DNA of 64,000 nucleotides from UBA11524 sp964464815. GTDB taxonomy: Bacteria > Bacillota > Clostridia > Christensenellales > Aristaeellaceae. Below, one piece after another: positions 25,368 to 34,164 of this stretch (positions are counted from its first letter, which is position 1; every line of letters begins with the position of its first letter). The stretch is taken from contig CAYXHF010000008.1 of NCBI GenBank assembly GCA_964464815.1, forward strand, positions 1 through 64,000, given 5' to 3'. Under the pieces are notes generated by a model that saw only the letters and a list, made by a program, of their open reading frames with translations, was not told where the DNA came from and ran no database searches. The translations under genes were made by a program, and so were the position numbers.

Positions 25368-26493
25368 GGGATTCCTCCTGTTTTGCAAGCATTTCCTTCA
25401 GGGGCGGCCGGGAGCGCTTGCGCGTCATTTCCACCAGCCCCAGGGACGTAAAGCCATGAATCACCGTCTTCACACGGTCGGACGCAAATGCTGCCTCCAG
25501 CGCGTCCAGCACCGCCTGATGATGCTCCTGGCCCTTCATGTCAATCATGTCGATAATGATAATCCCGCTGAGGTTGCGCAAACGCACCTGACGGGCAATT
25601 TCGCCACAGGCCTCCAGATTCAGTTGCAGGATGGTATCCTCCAGCTGCTTTTTGCCGGTGAACTTGGCAGTGTTGACGTCAATGACCGTCATCGCCTCGC
25701 ACGGGTCAATGACAAGCGACCCGCCGCTGTTGAGCCAGACGTGGCGCTCCTGTGCCTTTTTCAGCTGCTGGCCGATTTTGAAGACGGTCAGCAGGTCATT
25801 TTCAACCACCTGCACCGGCGCTATGCCGGATAGCTTTTCCGCTACCGCAGCATCGTCGGTCACAATCTGGTCAATGCCACGCGGCCGGTAATCATCCAGC
25901 ACAGCATCCAGCGTCGTGCGCACCTGCGACAAAACAGAAGGCACATGCGCCGTGGGTGCCTGATGGCGAATTGCCTCCCAGCGGGCAAAGAGCGTCTCCG
26001 CCTCGTCGCGCAGGGCTTGCTCCGATGCCGTTTCTGCCGCCGTGCGCAGCACCATGCCAAAGCGTCCCTGCGCGATTTCCTCACCCAGTGCCTTTTTTTC
26101 GCGGCGCACGCTTTCCTCCCTGATTTTGGAGGAGACGGAAATCATCCGGTTCATCGGCATCAGCAGCATATATTCGCCGCACAGCGATATGTCCCGCGTC
26201 AGGTACGCACCCTTAACGCCCTGTGCTTCCTTGCGAATCTGCACAATGACCGCATCGCCCGTTTTGGGATACGGCAGTCCTGTGTTCTTTTCTTCCAGCG
26301 GCAAAAAGCCGTTTTTCTCCTGCCCGATGGCAACAAATGCCGCCTTCATACCGGGCACAATGCGCTCCACACGGCCCAGCAGGATGGTTTCGGCACTGCT
26401 TTCCTCCTGCGGGAAGAAAACCTCCGTGAGCCGCTCCTCCTCGATAATGCCAATGAGCGGCTTTTCGCCCTGATGAATCAGCAGCTTTCTCAT
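25360..26493 (-). CDS. rng: Ribonuclease G / E family
   Basis: A 377-residue endoribonuclease. LLGRVERIVPGMKAAFVAIG is the S1-type RNA-binding start, and VIDVNTAKFTGKKQLEDTILQLNLEACGEIARQ with GIIIIDMIDM contains the two catalytic aspartates. It is shorter than E. coli RNase G: the C-terminal zinc-link and small domain are largely missing, as in many Clostridia. Its start overlaps the upstream gene by 4 bp. It likely takes part in rRNA or mRNA processing. Confidence 0.92.
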   Translation of the reverse strand: MRKLLIHQGEKPLIGIIEEERLTEVFFPQEESSAETILLGRVERIVPGMKAAFVAIGQEKNGFLPLEEKNTGLPYPKTGDAVIVQIRKEAQGVKGAYLTRDISLCGEYMLLMPMNRMISVSSKIREESVRREKKALGEEIAQGRFGMVLRTAAETASEQALRDEAETLFARWEAIRHQAPTAHVPSVLSQVRTTLDAVLDDYRPRGIDQIVTDDAAVAEKLSGIAPVQVVENDLLTVFKIGQQLKKAQERHVWLNSGGSLVIDPCEAMTVIDVNTAKFTGKKQLEDTILQLNLEACGEIARQVRLRNLSGIIIIDMIDMKGQEHHQAVLDALEAAFASDRVKTVIHGFTSLGLVEMTRKRSRPPLKEMLAKQEESHG

Positions 26494-27158
26494 AGCAGCT
26501 CCAGGGGCGCAAGCTCCCCGTTTTCATCGCGGCCCAGCAGGGCATTGCGAATCACCAGCGCTTCGGGCGCATTCTCCATGCCTGCGAACTGGCTCAGCGC
26601 CGTCAGCAGCATATCCGGCTTGCACGCCAGCGTATCCGTCAGCGTCACCACCGCGTGCAGGGCGTTGTTTTCGCCCGTGAGCGACATCATCAGCGGCCGG
26701 ATGTCTGTTTCCTTCATGCCGGACTTGGTGCGGCGCATGGCCAGAATGCTCTCCTGCTCCAGGAAGGCCGGAATGGCTGCAATCATCTTGTCCGCAGCCG
26801 CCTGATCGGCAATTTCCAGCGTGTAGTCAGCCGCCTGTACCTGCGCCATCAGCGCCGGATGACGGTCATCCAGCACACGCGCGAAGGACAGCTGCATATC
26901 CGGCGGCAGGGCGCGGTTCATCTTCTGCACGAACTCCTCCGGCGTCACTTCCTGCGCCATCGTCACGTCCAGAATTTCCTTCTTGCCCGCCGCACCCGTA
27001 GACAGCGCAGAAGCAAAGGTCAGCAAAATATGGGGATTAAAGCCCTTGGAGTAGCTCACCGGCAGTCCCGAGCGGCGCAGTGCACGCATCATCGCGCGCT
27101 GAATGTCCAGATGCCCGATGTGGCGCAGGCGCACACCCTTTTCAAACACAGCCATCAT
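26490..27158 (-). CDS. TIGR03936 / DUF2344 radical SAM-associated protein
   Basis: A 222-residue protein of the DUF2344 family. The RLRHIGHLDIQRAMMRALRRSGLPVSYSKGFNPH start is diagnostic. These proteins always accompany, or are fused to, the TIGR03960 radical SAM protein, which is the gene just upstream with a 4-bp ATGA overlap. The reaction is not established in my knowledge; an RNA or ribosome modification is a common guess because of the rng and ribosomal protein neighbourhood. The start is the first ATG of ATGATGG. Confidence 0.9.
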   Translation of the reverse strand: MMAVFEKGVRLRHIGHLDIQRAMMRALRRSGLPVSYSKGFNPHILLTFASALSTGAAGKKEILDVTMAQEVTPEEFVQKMNRALPPDMQLSFARVLDDRHPALMAQVQAADYTLEIADQAAADKMIAAIPAFLEQESILAMRRTKSGMKETDIRPLMMSLTGENNALHAVVTLTDTLACKPDMLLTALSQFAGMENAPEALVIRNALLGRDENGELAPLELL

Positions 27159-29008
27159 CCGCAAAACTGGCACACCCCCTTGAAGCGCTGCAAGCCGCAG
27201 CCATTACAGCCCTTGCGGCAGTCCTTGGTCGTCTGGGCGCGTTCAGCCTTTTCCTTTTCACGCCACAGGAATTCCTTCGTCACGCCGCAGTCAATCACAT
27301 CCCAGGGCATGATTTCGTCCTTCTCGCGGCGACGGAAGGCGTAGAATGCCGGGTCAACACCGGTTTCCGCAAAGGCTTCCCGCCACATGTCGTACTTGAA
27401 CAGCTCCGTCCAGCCATCCAGCATGCAGCCCTTCTGATAGGCACGCAGCAGCACCTTGCCCATCCGGCGGTCGCCACGGGCAAAGCATGCCTCCAGATAG
27501 CTCAGATCGGATTCGTGATAGTTGAAGGTCACACCCTTGAGGCGCAGCACCTCGCGCAGGTGGCTCTGCTTTTCGCGCACAGTCTCCTGCGTGTCCTGCG
27601 GCTCCCACTGGAAGGGCGTGAAGGGCTTGGGCACAAACACCGACGCACTGCACACCACGCGCAGGCCCTTTGCACGCTGTCCCTTGGGCACAGCAAAGTA
27701 GGCATCCACAACCTTCTTCGCCAGATCTGCAATGCCGTCCAGATCCTCGGTCGTCTCCGTCGGCAGACCCATCATGAAGTAGAGCTTCACGCTGCTCCAG
27801 CCGCCCTGGAAGGCGTCCGTCACCTTGCTGATCAGGTCTTCCTCCGTCACGCCCTTGTTGATGACGTCACGCAGGCGCTGCGTGCCCGCTTCGGGCGCAA
27901 AGGTCAGGCTGGTCTTCTTTTCCTTCTGCGTGGCTTCCAGCGATTCCTTCAAAACGCTGTCCAGACGCAGCGACGGCAGCGAAATCGACACGTGCTTCTC
28001 GTCCAGACGGCGAATCAGCTCACGAATCAGCTCCGCCAGACATGTGTAGTCACCAGAGGACAGGCTGGACAGGCTGATTTCCTCATAGCCCGTGGCCGTT
28101 TCCAGCTTCTGCGCCAGCTCAACCAGACGCTCCAGACTGCGTTCGCGCACCGGGCGATAGAGCATGCCCGCCTGGCAGAAGCGGCAGCCACGCGTGCAGC
28201 CACGCATGATTTCCAGCATGATGCGGTCATGGATGATTTCCATGTACGGCACAGGAATCTCCGTGGGATAGAAGGCCGTATCCAAATCCGGGATGATGGC
28301 CTTCAGGACCTTCTGGGGTGCTTCGGGACAATTGGGCTTCATTTCCGCAATCGTGCCATCCTCGTTGTAGCGCACGTCGTAGAGCGACGGCACATACACG
28401 CCGCGCACCGCGCACAGGCGCTTCAGGATGGTTTCGCGGCTTGCACCCTCCGCACGGCCCTGCATGATTACGCGGTTCAGTTCCAGAATCTGCTCCTCAC
28501 CGTCACCGACCATGAAGGCGTCAATAAAGTCCGCCAAGGGTTCGGGATTGAAGGCGCACGGGCCACCGGCGACGACAAACGGCGCGTCCTCCGGGCGATC
28601 CTCACGCAGAATCGGAATGCCGCCCAATTCCAGCATGGCCAGAATGTTGGAATAGCTCATTTCGTATTGCAGGGTAAAGCCAACCACGTCAAAGGCCGAC
28701 AAGGGGCTGCGGCTTTCCAGCGTGAACAGCGGCACGTTTTCTTCCTTGAGCAGGTCAATCATGTCCGTCCAAGGCATGAACGCGCGCTCACAGAGCATAT
28801 CCGGCTGCTGGTTCATGGCCGCGTACAAAATCTTCATGCCCAGATGGGACATGCCCACCTCGTATGTATCCGGGAAGCAGAAAGCGAAATGCAGCTTGGC
28901 GCTGTCCCAGTCCTTGAGCTGTGTATTCATTTCGCCACCCGTATAGCGGGACGGCTTTTGCACCTTGTCCAGCATCGCGGCGATGGCGTTGCGATTGTTT
29001 TCAGGCAT
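27155..29008 (-). CDS. TIGR03960 family B12-binding-type radical SAM protein
   Basis: A 617-residue radical SAM enzyme, first gene of the nine-gene operon. RYTGGEMN near the start, CFPDTYEVGMSHLGMKILY (B12-binding-like domain), VVAGGPCAFNPEPLADF and the cluster motif MRGCTRGCRFCQAG are visible. The C-terminal part has CSASVFVPKPFTPFQW and a terminal C-x2-C-x2-C cluster-like stretch (CRKGCNGCGLQRFKGVCQFCG). I choose the ATG at 29008, preceded by AAAGGAGG at a slightly long spacing; a TTG one codon earlier is possible. It acts with the DUF2344 protein next to it. The substrate is unknown. Confidence 0.92.
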   Translation of the reverse strand: MPENNRNAIAAMLDKVQKPSRYTGGEMNTQLKDWDSAKLHFAFCFPDTYEVGMSHLGMKILYAAMNQQPDMLCERAFMPWTDMIDLLKEENVPLFTLESRSPLSAFDVVGFTLQYEMSYSNILAMLELGGIPILREDRPEDAPFVVAGGPCAFNPEPLADFIDAFMVGDGEEQILELNRVIMQGRAEGASRETILKRLCAVRGVYVPSLYDVRYNEDGTIAEMKPNCPEAPQKVLKAIIPDLDTAFYPTEIPVPYMEIIHDRIMLEIMRGCTRGCRFCQAGMLYRPVRERSLERLVELAQKLETATGYEEISLSSLSSGDYTCLAELIRELIRRLDEKHVSISLPSLRLDSVLKESLEATQKEKKTSLTFAPEAGTQRLRDVINKGVTEEDLISKVTDAFQGGWSSVKLYFMMGLPTETTEDLDGIADLAKKVVDAYFAVPKGQRAKGLRVVCSASVFVPKPFTPFQWEPQDTQETVREKQSHLREVLRLKGVTFNYHESDLSYLEACFARGDRRMGKVLLRAYQKGCMLDGWTELFKYDMWREAFAETGVDPAFYAFRRREKDEIMPWDVIDCGVTKEFLWREKEKAERAQTTKDCRKGCNGCGLQRFKGVCQFCG

Positions 29009-29060
29009 CAAAATCAGGCTACCTCCTTTGAGTTCGCACCGAAAGGTCATTTTGGCGCTC

Positions 29061-29088
29061 ATTATAATGTACCATTTTTCGCGGTCAA
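29061..29088 (-). promoter_or_regulatory. Promoter of the nine-gene RNA modification and mismatch repair operon
   Basis: TTGACC (29083-29088) and TATAAT (29061-29066) with a 16-bp spacer on the minus strand. No other promoter or terminator is obvious until the hairpin after ynbB, 12.5 kb later. Confidence 0.75.
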
Positions 29089-29146
29089 GGTCAACTGTTT
29101 CGCGCAGGAAAATTTCATCTGCAAGGGCGTGCTTCTCCTTTTCCGC

Positions 29147-29186
29147 AGCAAAAAAGCAGCCAACATGCGTTTTTCGCATCCTGACT
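29147..29186 (-). terminator. Terminator of the two-gene membrane protein unit
   Basis: A two-part stem (GCAGTCA with TGGCTGC, then ATGCG with CGCAT) ends in a run of six U on the minus strand. Confidence 0.75.
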
Positions 29187-29198
29187 GCCCAATTTCCG

Positions 29199-30065
29199 TT
29201 ACTGTTTCCGTTTTCGTCCCAGCGTCAGCAGCAGGCCGTAGCCTACCACGCCCACAATCAGCAGGCCACCGGCGAAGATGACGCCCGTCAGCGCGCCCGT
29301 GCTGACGCCTTCTTCCTGCACAGCAATGCCACCTGACGTGCCTGTCAGCAGGGCACTGGCGACGGCCCTGCTCAGCGGCGCAATGCCCTGCTGTAAGCGC
29401 TCCGCTTCGGTCGCCTCCGCACCGTAGAGCAGGCGCACCTGCTCCGTCATGCTTTGGGACAGATATACGTCGCGCACCATCGTCGGAGCATCCTCATCCA
29501 GCGCCCGCTTGATGGATAGCACGAATTGGCGCAGGAATTCCTCATCCTCCGTTCCCTTTCGAGCCATCAGGCGCACCTTCACGCCCTTTTCACCCATGAC
29601 AAGCGCATCATATTCGCCCGCATCACTGACCGTATCCATCAAGACGACCATTGCGATTTCTGCCGGCGCATCCCCTGCTGTCACCAGCGCCGTTCCTGCT
29701 TGCGCCAGCGTTTGTTGCAGCTGCTGGACGATGCTATCTCGCGCCGGTGCGCCACTTTCCAGCGATAGCGTGCGCACAGCCGCCATCACCGATACAGCCT
29801 CGTCACCGCTTTGCATCGGCAGCTCGGGCAGCGTCACCATCCCTTGCGCATGTAGCACCGCTTCTCCTTCGCGCACCGCCGCCACGCTGTAGGCGCGGTT
29901 GTCTGCCGTGATGTACGTATCGCCTACCTGCGGCACAATGTCCAGCGTCGCCATGTATATGCCCTGCTCATCCACCAAACGGTAGGCTTCTTCACGCTCC
30001 TGCGCCAGCGCTGAGCCTGTCAATAGCAAGAGCAATACCAGTAGCAAATTCACCAGACGCTTCAT
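29199..30065 (-). CDS. Exported membrane-anchored protein with a SpoIIP N-terminal-like segment
   Basis: A 288-residue protein with a signal peptide (LVNLLLVLLLLLTGSALA) and a C-terminal membrane anchor (TGVIFAGGLLIVGVVGYGLLLTLG) followed by RKRKQ. The segment YRLVDEQGIYMATLDIVPQVGDTYITADNRAYSVAAVREGEA, split across residues 30-70, resembles the region before the amidase domain in many clostridial SpoIIP proteins. The middle has a TPM-like helical look without a firm match. No amidase motif follows. The ATG overlaps the stop of the upstream membrane protein. A role at the sporulation septum is inferred only. Confidence 0.65.
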   Translation of the reverse strand: MKRLVNLLLVLLLLLTGSALAQEREEAYRLVDEQGIYMATLDIVPQVGDTYITADNRAYSVAAVREGEAVLHAQGMVTLPELPMQSGDEAVSVMAAVRTLSLESGAPARDSIVQQLQQTLAQAGTALVTAGDAPAEIAMVVLMDTVSDAGEYDALVMGEKGVKVRLMARKGTEDEEFLRQFVLSIKRALDEDAPTMVRDVYLSQSMTEQVRLLYGAEATEAERLQQGIAPLSRAVASALLTGTSGGIAVQEEGVSTGALTGVIFAGGLLIVGVVGYGLLLTLGRKRKQ

Positions 30066-30646
30066 CCCTGTTCGCCTCCCTTCGCGTGCGGTACAAGCAG
30101 CACCGCCGCCGTCCAGCGTGCGCCCTCCGACACAGCGGCCGCCGTCACGACCGATAGCGCCGTGGCATCTGTCCAGTGCATCGCGCCCGTCCAGCCGCAC
30201 AGCCAGCTCACGCCCTGCACCAGGAGCATGCTCATCATCGCGCAGAGCAGCATACCGCGCCGACTGCCACCAAGTACGACGCTCACCGCGCCTGTTACCA
30301 GCGCACACGCCAGTGCCGTATCCGCTGTCTTTTCCGCCACCAGCAGCATCCACACGCCCAGTGCCGCGGCAATCAGACTGCCCGGCAGGAACAGCCAGCC
30401 AGCCTCGTGCCTGCGCCACATTTCCCGCAGCAGCAGCAGCGTCGCCGCCAGCGTCACGGCCAATCCCAAAGCATTCACGCGCCCTGTTCCCAATCGCACC
30501 TCCGGCAGCAATAGTGCCAGCAGCATCCCTGCCATCCAGCCGCCAATGGCCCTGCGCGACAGATGCATACGCTCCGCCGCCGTGTCCAGTAGCCCTGTTA
30601 AGAGCAGCACCAGCCCAATGGTCATCAGTAGCATCCCGACCGTCAT
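30062..30646 (-). CDS. Multi-pass membrane protein, unknown
   Basis: A 194-residue protein with about six hydrophobic segments, starting with VGMLLMTIGLVLLLTGLL and including VRLGTGRVNALGLAVTLAATLLLL and GMLLCAMMSMLLVQGV. I choose the ATG at 30646 because AGGAGG lies 7 bp upstream; an ATG at 30703 would add 19 residues. It is translationally coupled to the SpoIIP-N-like gene. No transporter or enzyme motif is seen. Confidence 0.6.
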   Translation of the reverse strand: MTVGMLLMTIGLVLLLTGLLDTAAERMHLSRRAIGGWMAGMLLALLLPEVRLGTGRVNALGLAVTLAATLLLLREMWRRHEAGWLFLPGSLIAAALGVWMLLVAEKTADTALACALVTGAVSVVLGGSRRGMLLCAMMSMLLVQGVSWLCGWTGAMHWTDATALSVVTAAAVSEGARWTAAVLLVPHAKGGEQG

Positions 30647-30741
30647 GATTATTCCTCCTGCATCCATGATTGCTTTTAGCATCCCCATTCCTTTTTGCTT
30701 CATGCATTTGAAACCTTTTTTGCGAAAAACACTAAAAGCCC

Positions 30742-30770
30742 TTGACGCCGTGTCGTTTCTTTGATAGAAT
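30742..30770 (+). promoter_or_regulatory. Promoter of the 755-residue orphan gene
   Basis: TTGACG (30742-30747) and TAGAAT (30765-30770) with a 17-bp spacer. Confidence 0.75.
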
Positions 30771-30825
30771 TTTATGTAGGGAGAGTTTACCCAATATTAT
30801 TTATTGATCGGGTATGGAGGCATTT

Positions 30826-33093
30826 ATGAGTATCGACAACCAGCTTCTCTTCTGTTATCTGGAGGAGGACAATATCCAGGCGGCTTATTTTCGCGTCCGT
30901 CCGTTGCTGACGCCGGAAGCGGACATCCGTCAGGAGGCACTGGCGCAGTATCCCACGGAGGGCTGCCTGCGCATCGTCCCCGACCGCAACGAACAGCATA
31001 CGTTCAAAAACCGCATGCGTTCCCTGGGCGCTTATTGCCTGGTGGACCTGTCTGATTTGCCCGCAGATGCAACAAAGATTCGCACCAACAAAAATTTCCG
31101 GCCGGAGCGCGGCGAAACGAACCAGTATATCCTTTATTCCGATACGGTTCGCGCCCTGCCCGAGCATAGCTTCTATGAAATCGTCGATGGCACGGCGGAG
31201 GATTTTGCCACCGCCGCCGAAAAGGCTGTCACGCCTTTGTTTTATATCCGCCAGGACGATGTCCTCTACGGCCCGGTGCGCAAAAAGCAGCCGGAAAAGC
31301 CGGAGAAGAGTGGTGAGTTGTCCGCCATGCTCTTCACCCTGCCCTGCCCCGATGGTGTGGAGCGCACGCTGCTGTGCGTCAAGGATGCGCCGGTGAGCAC
31401 GCGTCCTGCCCCTGTGGCACGTCAGGCCAAGCCGAAGAAGGAAAAGGCCAACGCGCGTCCTGCCACTGACGAGGCGGCCGCCGCTACTGCACCTGCCGCT
31501 GAGCCGGAGGCTGCCGACGAGGTGCTGCCCATCGGCCAGACGCTGAACATTCTGGATGAAACGAAGAATTTCGAGGAAACCCTGCAAGGGCTGGACAAGC
31601 CCGTTTCCGGCGACGCCAATCTGCTGCACCAGCAGGATGCACAGCCCACGCGTCTGCCGCCGAGCATGCTCAAAACCGGGCCGCTAACGGGTACGCCGCT
31701 GGTGCGCACGCCCCTGCGCACGGCCACGCCGCCGAGCAAGAACCGCGTGCAGGAGACGGTCAGCAACCAGTGGTATGTGGGCAAGTACGAACCGCCGACG
31801 CAGAATCTGCCCAACGGCACGCCCATGCGCCCCATTGACAATCCCGTGGCTGAGGCCATCAACACCTTCCGCGCCGCATGGCGCATGCCGGAGGTGCGCG
31901 AACAGCTGCTGGACTTTGTGCTGTCGCTGGAAGGTCTGCGCAACAAGCTTGAACCCCGCATTTGCAAGGATCGCAACGTGACGGCCATGCAGCGCGTGCT
32001 GCGTGACCGCTTGCAGGATTTGGAGGCCGAGCGTCTGACGGCGCTGTGCCAGCTGGACAAGGCGCGCCGTGATGTGGACGCCTATCGTCAGGAAATCATC
32101 ACCGGCATGACCACGCGCCTGCAAAAGGAAACGGACAAGCTGGAAAGCGACCGCGCCGCCTGTCAGGAGCGCGTCAGCAGCCTCAAGGCCGAGCTGAACA
32201 GCCTGACGCTTCAGCGCGATTCGCTGCTGGAGCATATCAACTCCCTGCAGAACGATGCGCTGCCCGCCACAATTTCCAAGCTGCTGAACAACTTGCAGCT
32301 TTCGATTCCGATTACGGGTCAGCCGCTGCGCCTGAGCCCGGTCAGCGGTACGGATGCCGACCTGGATGAGCTGCTGCGCCGCCTGAATGACATTTGCCAG
32401 CAGTGTGGCGTGACGCTGGAAAAGAATTTCTCCATCGCCCTGCTGGTGCTGCTGGCTGTCAGCGATCGTGTGGGTTTGACGACCACAACGCCTGCACCGA
32501 CGGCCACCCTGCTGCGCAATATCGCCGGTGCGATGGGCTGGCAGCATAGCTTTGGCCATCAGGTGGCCGCCGAGCAGCGTCCGATGACGTCGCTCCGTCC
32601 GGTCGATGCCACGCCCGCTGTGCTGCTGACGAGCCTGCCCAACTATGCGCCGATTGCTGGCATGCACAAGCTGCTGCTGGCGCGCAGCCAGTCTTCCATG
32701 ACGCGCAATGCCGCCTATGACGCCAGCCAATGGCCGATTCTGCCGCTGCCGTCGCTCTCCTTCGTGCCGGAGCTGCCGGTCGATGAGCAGGTGACGCCGG
32801 TCAGCGAGGCTTCCCTGCTGGCGCTGCTGGACAAGGCATCCGTCTCCGACGCGGAGATTGACGCTATTCTCGACCCCATCTTCGCCCTGGCAACGCCGCT
32901 GTCCGGCGCCGCGAAGAAGGACATGTACCGCTTCATCGGCGTGTGCGCGGCCCTGATGGAGGGCGGCCTGGCTGTGGCAGTCGATTGGGCCATCCTGCTT
33001 TGGATTGTGCCGATGGTGGATCGCAGCAGCCGAAGCTTTGGCGACCTGAAGGCCCTGCTGGATGAATATCCGCTGGCACAGGCGCAGCTGTAA
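30826..33093 (+). CDS. Large orphan cytoplasmic protein with central coiled coil
   Basis: A 755-residue protein of no family I know. Residues 1-190 look like a compact alpha/beta domain (LLFCYLEEDNIQAAYFRVRPLL, YCLVDLSDLPADATKIRTN). Residues 190-330 are an Ala/Pro-rich linker. Residues 370-480 form a helical bundle and a coiled coil (LQDLEAERLTALCQLDKARRDVD, LKAELNSLTLQRDSLLEHIN). Residues 500-755 are mainly helical. No signal peptide or membrane segment is clear. TGGAGG precedes the ATG at 30826. The gene stands alone between its own promoter and a strong terminator, next to sporulation genes, so an unknown housekeeping or sporulation role is possible. Confidence 0.85.
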   Translation: MSIDNQLLFCYLEEDNIQAAYFRVRPLLTPEADIRQEALAQYPTEGCLRIVPDRNEQHTFKNRMRSLGAYCLVDLSDLPADATKIRTNKNFRPERGETNQYILYSDTVRALPEHSFYEIVDGTAEDFATAAEKAVTPLFYIRQDDVLYGPVRKKQPEKPEKSGELSAMLFTLPCPDGVERTLLCVKDAPVSTRPAPVARQAKPKKEKANARPATDEAAAATAPAAEPEAADEVLPIGQTLNILDETKNFEETLQGLDKPVSGDANLLHQQDAQPTRLPPSMLKTGPLTGTPLVRTPLRTATPPSKNRVQETVSNQWYVGKYEPPTQNLPNGTPMRPIDNPVAEAINTFRAAWRMPEVREQLLDFVLSLEGLRNKLEPRICKDRNVTAMQRVLRDRLQDLEAERLTALCQLDKARRDVDAYRQEIITGMTTRLQKETDKLESDRAACQERVSSLKAELNSLTLQRDSLLEHINSLQNDALPATISKLLNNLQLSIPITGQPLRLSPVSGTDADLDELLRRLNDICQQCGVTLEKNFSIALLVLLAVSDRVGLTTTTPAPTATLLRNIAGAMGWQHSFGHQVAAEQRPMTSLRPVDATPAVLLTSLPNYAPIAGMHKLLLARSQSSMTRNAAYDASQWPILPLPSLSFVPELPVDEQVTPVSEASLLALLDKASVSDAEIDAILDPIFALATPLSGAAKKDMYRFIGVCAALMEGGLAVAVDWAILLWIVPMVDRSSRSFGDLKALLDEYPLAQAQL

Positions 33094-33100
33094 TTACATC

Positions 33101-33140
33101 AAAGGATGCCTGAGCAACATGGTTCAGGCATCCTTTTTAT
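33101..33140. terminator. Bidirectional terminator between the orphan gene and spoIIP
   Basis: AAAGGATGCCTGA (33101-33113) pairs with TTCAGGCATCCTTT (33123-33136), with a T run on the plus strand and A-rich flanks that also serve the convergent spoIIP. Confidence 0.85.
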
Positions 33141-33197
33141 AAACAGGCCGTCACCTGTCGCCCAGTGCGATGCGTGATTGGTCTGTTTTTTTGCTGT

Positions 33198-34097
33198 TCA
33201 CTCACCCGTCGTTGTCTCTTCCGTCTCCTCCGGATTGCCTTCTGCCGCGGCCTTTTCCAGTTGCATTTCCTCCATCGTGTCGGAAATTGCCTGTGCCAGA
33301 TACGGCACACCGCACAGCACCTGCGCCAGCGTGTTTTCGTTCGTGCCGCATTCAATCAGGATGCAGCACGGCGCAATGTGCTGGTTGAAGCGTCCCGTGC
33401 GCACCTTCACATCCCGCGATAAGCCTTCGCATTGCTCCTCCAGATGCGCGGTCAGCTTGTCTGCAATGGCTTGATTGGCCGCAAAATCCGGCTTCTCCTG
33501 ATAGCCGCCGGTCGTGCCCTTGCCGACCAGCACCATAAAGCGGGCCACCTCCTCGCCGCCAATGCTTACGGTGCGGCGAATCGTCGATGTGGACGCAATT
33601 GCGTCGCGGTGCAGGTCGATGTACAGGTCGTACGTTTCTCCAGCCGCCAGACGGTTTTCCAGCATCGTCAGGGATCTGGCGTAGGCATCCTCCAGCCTTG
33701 GCGGCTCAAAGGCCGTCGTGTCATGCACCACGGTGTAGCCCACGGCCTCCAGCGATGCACACAGTGCCGCACCGACCGCCACCACGTTGTAGCCTTCGTC
33801 CTTCGTGCGCCACTTTTCCGTCTCCTGATAGCGATCCTCCGGCACCTGCTGATACGCCTCCCACGTGTGCGTGTGGTAGATGAGGATACGTCCCTGCCGC
33901 ATTTGCTGCGGTGGACGAATCACCTCCATCTGGAAGACGCTTGCCTCCTGCGCAGGTGCCGCAGTCGGTGCGGTCGGTGCAGGAGGCGGCGATACCTCCT
34001 CGCCCTGCGACAGGTCGAACGTCACCTCGCCTTCTGCCCTTGTCAGCATCATCACCACACAGGCAAGCCCTGCCAACCATCGCCGACCTCCCGACAT
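33198..34097 (-). CDS. spoIIP: Stage II sporulation protein P (septal peptidoglycan amidase)
   Basis: A 299-residue exported amidase. An N-terminal hydrophobic segment is followed by a Pro-rich spacer and the amidase_3-like SpoIIP domain: GRILIYHTHTWEAYQ (zinc histidine), DLYIDLHRDAIA and CCILIECGTNENT (catalytic glutamate). SpoIIP works with SpoIID and SpoIIM to thin the septum and drive engulfment; neither partner is in the window. It is shorter than Bacillus SpoIIP because the N-terminal region is reduced. The start at 34097 follows GGCGG. It lies downstream of gpr, the classical order, with its own sigma-E-like promoter. Confidence 0.92.
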   Translation of the reverse strand: MSGGRRWLAGLACVVMMLTRAEGEVTFDLSQGEEVSPPPAPTAPTAAPAQEASVFQMEVIRPPQQMRQGRILIYHTHTWEAYQQVPEDRYQETEKWRTKDEGYNVVAVGAALCASLEAVGYTVVHDTTAFEPPRLEDAYARSLTMLENRLAAGETYDLYIDLHRDAIASTSTIRRTVSIGGEEVARFMVLVGKGTTGGYQEKPDFAANQAIADKLTAHLEEQCEGLSRDVKVRTGRFNQHIAPCCILIECGTNENTLAQVLCGVPYLAQAISDTMEEMQLEKAAAEGNPEETEETTTGE

Positions 34098-34126
34098 GCA
34101 TCACACCGCCTTTCCTCCATCGGTGT

Positions 34127-34155
34127 ATGGTATGCACGCCGTGTCACCAATATAC
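34127..34155 (-). promoter_or_regulatory. spoIIP: Sigma-E-like promoter of spoIIP
   Basis: GTATATT (34149-34155) and CATACCAT (34127-34134) are 14 bp apart, close to the Bacillus sigma-E consensus (ATATT, 14 bp, CATACAnT). The same -35 and spacing occur before spoIVA. Confidence 0.7.
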
Positions 34156-34164
34156 CAACACGCG

